A stretch of 64,000 nt of DNA from Epiperipatus broadwayi (Eukaryota; Onychophora; Udeonychophora; Euonychophora; Peripatidae): NCBI GenBank assembly GCA_028023455.1, contig JAQFVV010000027.1, positions 3,841,845 through 3,905,844 of the forward strand, read 5' to 3'. Numbering within the stretch: the stretch's first letter is position 1; each line of letters opens with the position of its first letter. Shown here piece by piece: positions 61,317 to 64,000 of the stretch. The position numbers and the translations under genes were made by a program. Under the pieces are notes generated by a model that worked only from the letters and a program-made list of their open reading frames with translations, ran no database searches and was not told the origin of the DNA.

Positions 61317-62261
61317 TATGTTGATGATGTTTTTGTTTGTGGAAAGCCAAATGCTATTAATGATTTGTTTAATGAATTAAATAATATAAAGGGCTTAAAA
61401 TGGATTAAAAAAGATGAAAATTCAATGTGTGTTCAATTTTTAGATCTCAAGATAACTAGAAACAAAGATAAACTGGATTACTATATGACTCTTAAACCAA
61501 TAGCAAAAAGAGGATGTATTCCATATGAATCAAAAGTACCAATGTCACATAAAATGGCAGGTTTGAAGTCCTTCTTATTTAGAAATGATAACCTTTGCAA
61601 ATATGCATTGGATAAAACCAAAAATATTGAAATTTATTATAATGAATTGTTAAACGTTGGATATAATTATGATTGTGTTTATTATACTGTTAAACATTTT
61701 AATTCTAAATATAAAAATAATATATATATATATAATAATGTTAATTCTTCTGATAAAAAAATTTGGATATCAATACCATATATTTCAAAACAACAGGCAA
61801 GTTTCATTAAGAAAATTTATAAAGGTATATGTGATATTGCATTTTATGCACCACCTACATTAAATAAATTAATAAATAATTCAAAAGATAAGACTTTATT
61901 GTCAAATAAAAATTGTATCATTTACAAATGGACATGTAAGTGTGGCAGTGGATATATAGGTGAATCGAGGTGCACATCGGAAAAAAGAACAAAGGAGCAC
62001 TTGTTATTATTAAAAAGGGTTCAAAATACAAAACAAAATTATAAAAATAATGATAATTTATCAGCTTCTGTCTTTTATGACCATAATAAATCATGTATAT
62101 ATGGCTTTGATTTTAATTATAGTAAAGTAAAAATATTGAAAACTGAAAGAAATAATAATAAAAGAAAGATTAAAGAAGCGATGTTAATATATAAATACAA
62201 GAAAAATTTAATTAATAGGAAAGCAGCAAATGGTAAGATCACAGAATTATGGGAAAGTTGA
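61317..62261 (+). pseudogene. PLE RT C-terminus plus GIY-YIG endonuclease, plus arm, open frame
   Basis: Open from YVDDVFVCG at 61,317 (catalytic RT box) to the ITELWES stop, about 314 codons with no break. Counting from Phe at 61,368 as residue 2: thumb region to about 165, IIY at 175-177, YIG at 187-189, the Arg and EH region at 191-202, FDF near 228, the conserved Glu at 241 and Asn at 254. The cysteines of TCKCGSG match the PLE-type linker. It lacks RT fingers and palm motifs A and B, so it is a truncated gene, although its endonuclease could still fold. Confidence 0.8.
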
Positions 62262-62393
62262 CATATAGGAATTATGGAAAAGCTGACATTTTAAAGTATT
62301 AGTTGACAAAAACTACAAAGATAGTTGAAAGTGCTTCTAAGTTACAGTTATAGATATATTTTTATAAACTTTTAAATACTGTATTTTCTAATA

Positions 62394-63955
62394 TTTATTT
62401 ATAATTTACGTATATTATTTTAAAGAAATACAGACATCAGTTTGTAATATTATATATATATATTTCAGTGAAAAGACATCTGGTTTTCTCTCCAAGCTGC
62501 CTACAGCATTATCTCTAGATCAATGCATAATGTTTATCTATTCACCACAAAAATTTAAAAATGCTAGCATGCTTATATCATGAGTTATGACATAAAATGC
62601 ATGTTTTGTATTTTTGTCAATTATCTTCAATACTTCCTCTGTCATCACTAAATCTTACAAATGACTTGAAAATGTTTTCTCATGGCATCATTGTAATACA
62701 CAGTTTATATGATTTCAAACATTTTTGTATGAGTTTTGCTCAATTTAAAGTAAAATTTAGTGTTAGTATGTTTTGCATCATGGGTTATGGTGTCAAACAC
62801 ACTGAAACATTTCATGCCCAAATTTTTAATTCAGGTACATTAATGATTTACATTATTATAGTGAATATTTAACCTATGTTAGTTATATAACACATGTTGA
62901 TTCAGATATCTGTTGGAGGGAGAGGCAAAACCTATCAATATTTCACTGGGACACACTGTATATATTATAGCTACCATGTTATTAAAAACTTTTATTATAG
63001 AAGGTGTGTGTGTAGATGCTTGTTTATTTATTTAATTATAGCTTAGAATTCACAATTGGTTACTATAAATCATGTGAATGACTTTTAAAGTATATTTAAC
63101 TTATACTGCACACACATAATCATGAGAATTGTGCAGAAAAAAGGAAAAGCTTTTCAATATTAGTGCAAATGTCATCCATGTTATTTTTTTACAAGTCCAG
63201 CTACAAAATCAATAACAATTCAATCATGCCACACATCATGTGATGTAAATGGAACAATATTTCTGATGGATCCTTACAGGAAACATAATTAATGGTCAGA
63301 TTTGTTGATCTGCACCTCTCTTTATCTTATTTGTGATACTTTGATATATGTAAAGTGTTAAATTTGGTTAGAAATCATTCTTTACACTGCATGAGGGAGT
63401 CACAATAGAAAACTAATGAACTATTAATGCAAGTATAGAGTCCAAAGTGTTTCACATATCTGAATCATCTGATGAGTCAAAGTTGTTCATAAAATGCATG
63501 TATGTTGAGAGGTGATGGTCTGAGACTATATGCTGGTGATTGGTTGTGATGTATTGGAATCGACATAAAGGATTCACTGATAAAAAAATTTAATTTAGAA
63601 CATTTCAAATTCCTAATAAAGCATTATAGCATTTTGCAGTATTTGAACTTGTTATAGTCAATAATTACCAACTGCCCATAGTTTATAACCATCAATTATG
63701 CCATGATTAGTTTAATACAGTAGTAGAGGATGAACCTACAAGCTAAAGGCCCTCTGAGGTACTCAACTTGCCAGTTTAAATACTTGGTATATGCAGCTTG
63801 TCTCAGTAAACATGTGATTGGTAACTCTCTATGCTGTGTGTTATAATATTTCTATATCAACATATATTAAATAATAACATAGTGGTAACAATTCATTACA
63901 GAAATCTTAAAGTACCAGCATTTTTGGATCACACATTCTAAAATGTGGCAGCACA
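62394..63955. other. Unannotated AT-rich DNA
   Basis: A short TA run near 62,450. The 91-codon frame at 62,597-62,872 has no motif I can name. Confidence 0.35.
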
Positions 63956-63956
63956 T

Positions 63957-63998
63957 TTCATAACCTTTGTAGATCATCTTCAGTGCCCTTCCTGCCAA
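63957..63998 (-). ncRNA. Hammerhead-like core at window end, weak
   Basis: Minus strand CTGAAGA, then GATC..GGTT pairing and GAAA, flanked by GGCAG/CTGCC. Stem III is not convincing (GAAATGTGC), so this is only a resemblance. Confidence 0.25.
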
Positions 63999-64000
63999 TA

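Larger units (their letters stand above)
60107..62393. mobile_element. Head-to-head inverted pair of Penelope-like element copies
   Basis: Minus arm 60,107-61,312 and plus arm 61,317-62,393 are reverse complements through coding and 3' noncoding sequence (for example GAAGCACTTTCAACTA / TAGTTGAAAGTGCTTC). The symmetry axis lies in the RT domain at the YVDD motif. Both copies lack the N-terminal RT part; the minus arm reaches slightly further 5' (motif B). Such partial and inverted arrangements are known for PLEs. Confidence 0.85.

Overview
This window looks like repeat-dense, strongly AT-rich DNA from a eukaryotic (animal) nuclear genome, probably an invertebrate. The evidence is RTE-type and other LINE remnants, Penelope-like retroelements (PLEs) with a GIY-YIG endonuclease, tRNA-like short repeats, foldback/MITE-type elements, very long microsatellites, and no bacterial gene layout. 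I cannot fix the phylum from the sequence. I recognise no intact host protein-coding gene. Almost everything that can be named is a mobile element or its remains.

Layout. 0-10 kb: copies of a short repeat (here called HH-SINE) carrying a hammerhead-ribozyme (HHR) core and, in some copies, tRNA-like A and B boxes. This stretch also holds two long TATC microsatellites bracketed by inverted repeats, an orphan RTE 5'UTR, and palindromes. 10-20 kb: a 1.35 kb foldback with HHR-like cores, two decayed LINEs each split by a foldback element, and an unidentified coding-like relic. 20-23.5 kb: an apparently intact single-ORF RTE retrotransposon (985 aa, minus strand). 23.5-29 kb: HH-SINE and foldback fragments in mostly unannotated DNA. 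29.7-39.3 kb: a large direct duplication whose copies differ by a 2.6 kb segment and a long ATT microsatellite. 39.3-41.5 kb: a TIR-bounded, TA-flanked element that contains a stretch of about 780 bases almost devoid of G. 42.8 kb: a PLE endonuclease fragment. 44.5 kb: a 408 bp palindrome. 45-53 kb: LINE 3' remnants and a 5'-truncated RTE. 55-60 kb: further HHR-bearing elements and foldbacks. 60.1-62.4 kb: a head-to-head inverted pair of PLE copies.

The most striking pattern is the number of type I hammerhead ribozyme motifs. At least four unrelated-looking repeat families (HH-SINE, the 55.4/58.4 kb element, the 17/47.8 kb foldback, and the TGATCA foldback at 44.5 and 59-60 kb) carry the core CTGANGA - stem II - GAAA - short palindromic stem III ending UH - stem I, with compensatory base changes between copies. 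HHRs are known in PLEs, in animal retrozymes and in the schistosome Sm-alpha SINE-like repeat. Here they sit in SINE-like and palindromic elements beside a PLE that is itself an inverted dimer. I infer a set of non-autonomous ribozyme elements, perhaps mobilised by PLE or RTE machinery. The ribozyme calls rest on motif and pairing inspection only; no folding or search was run.
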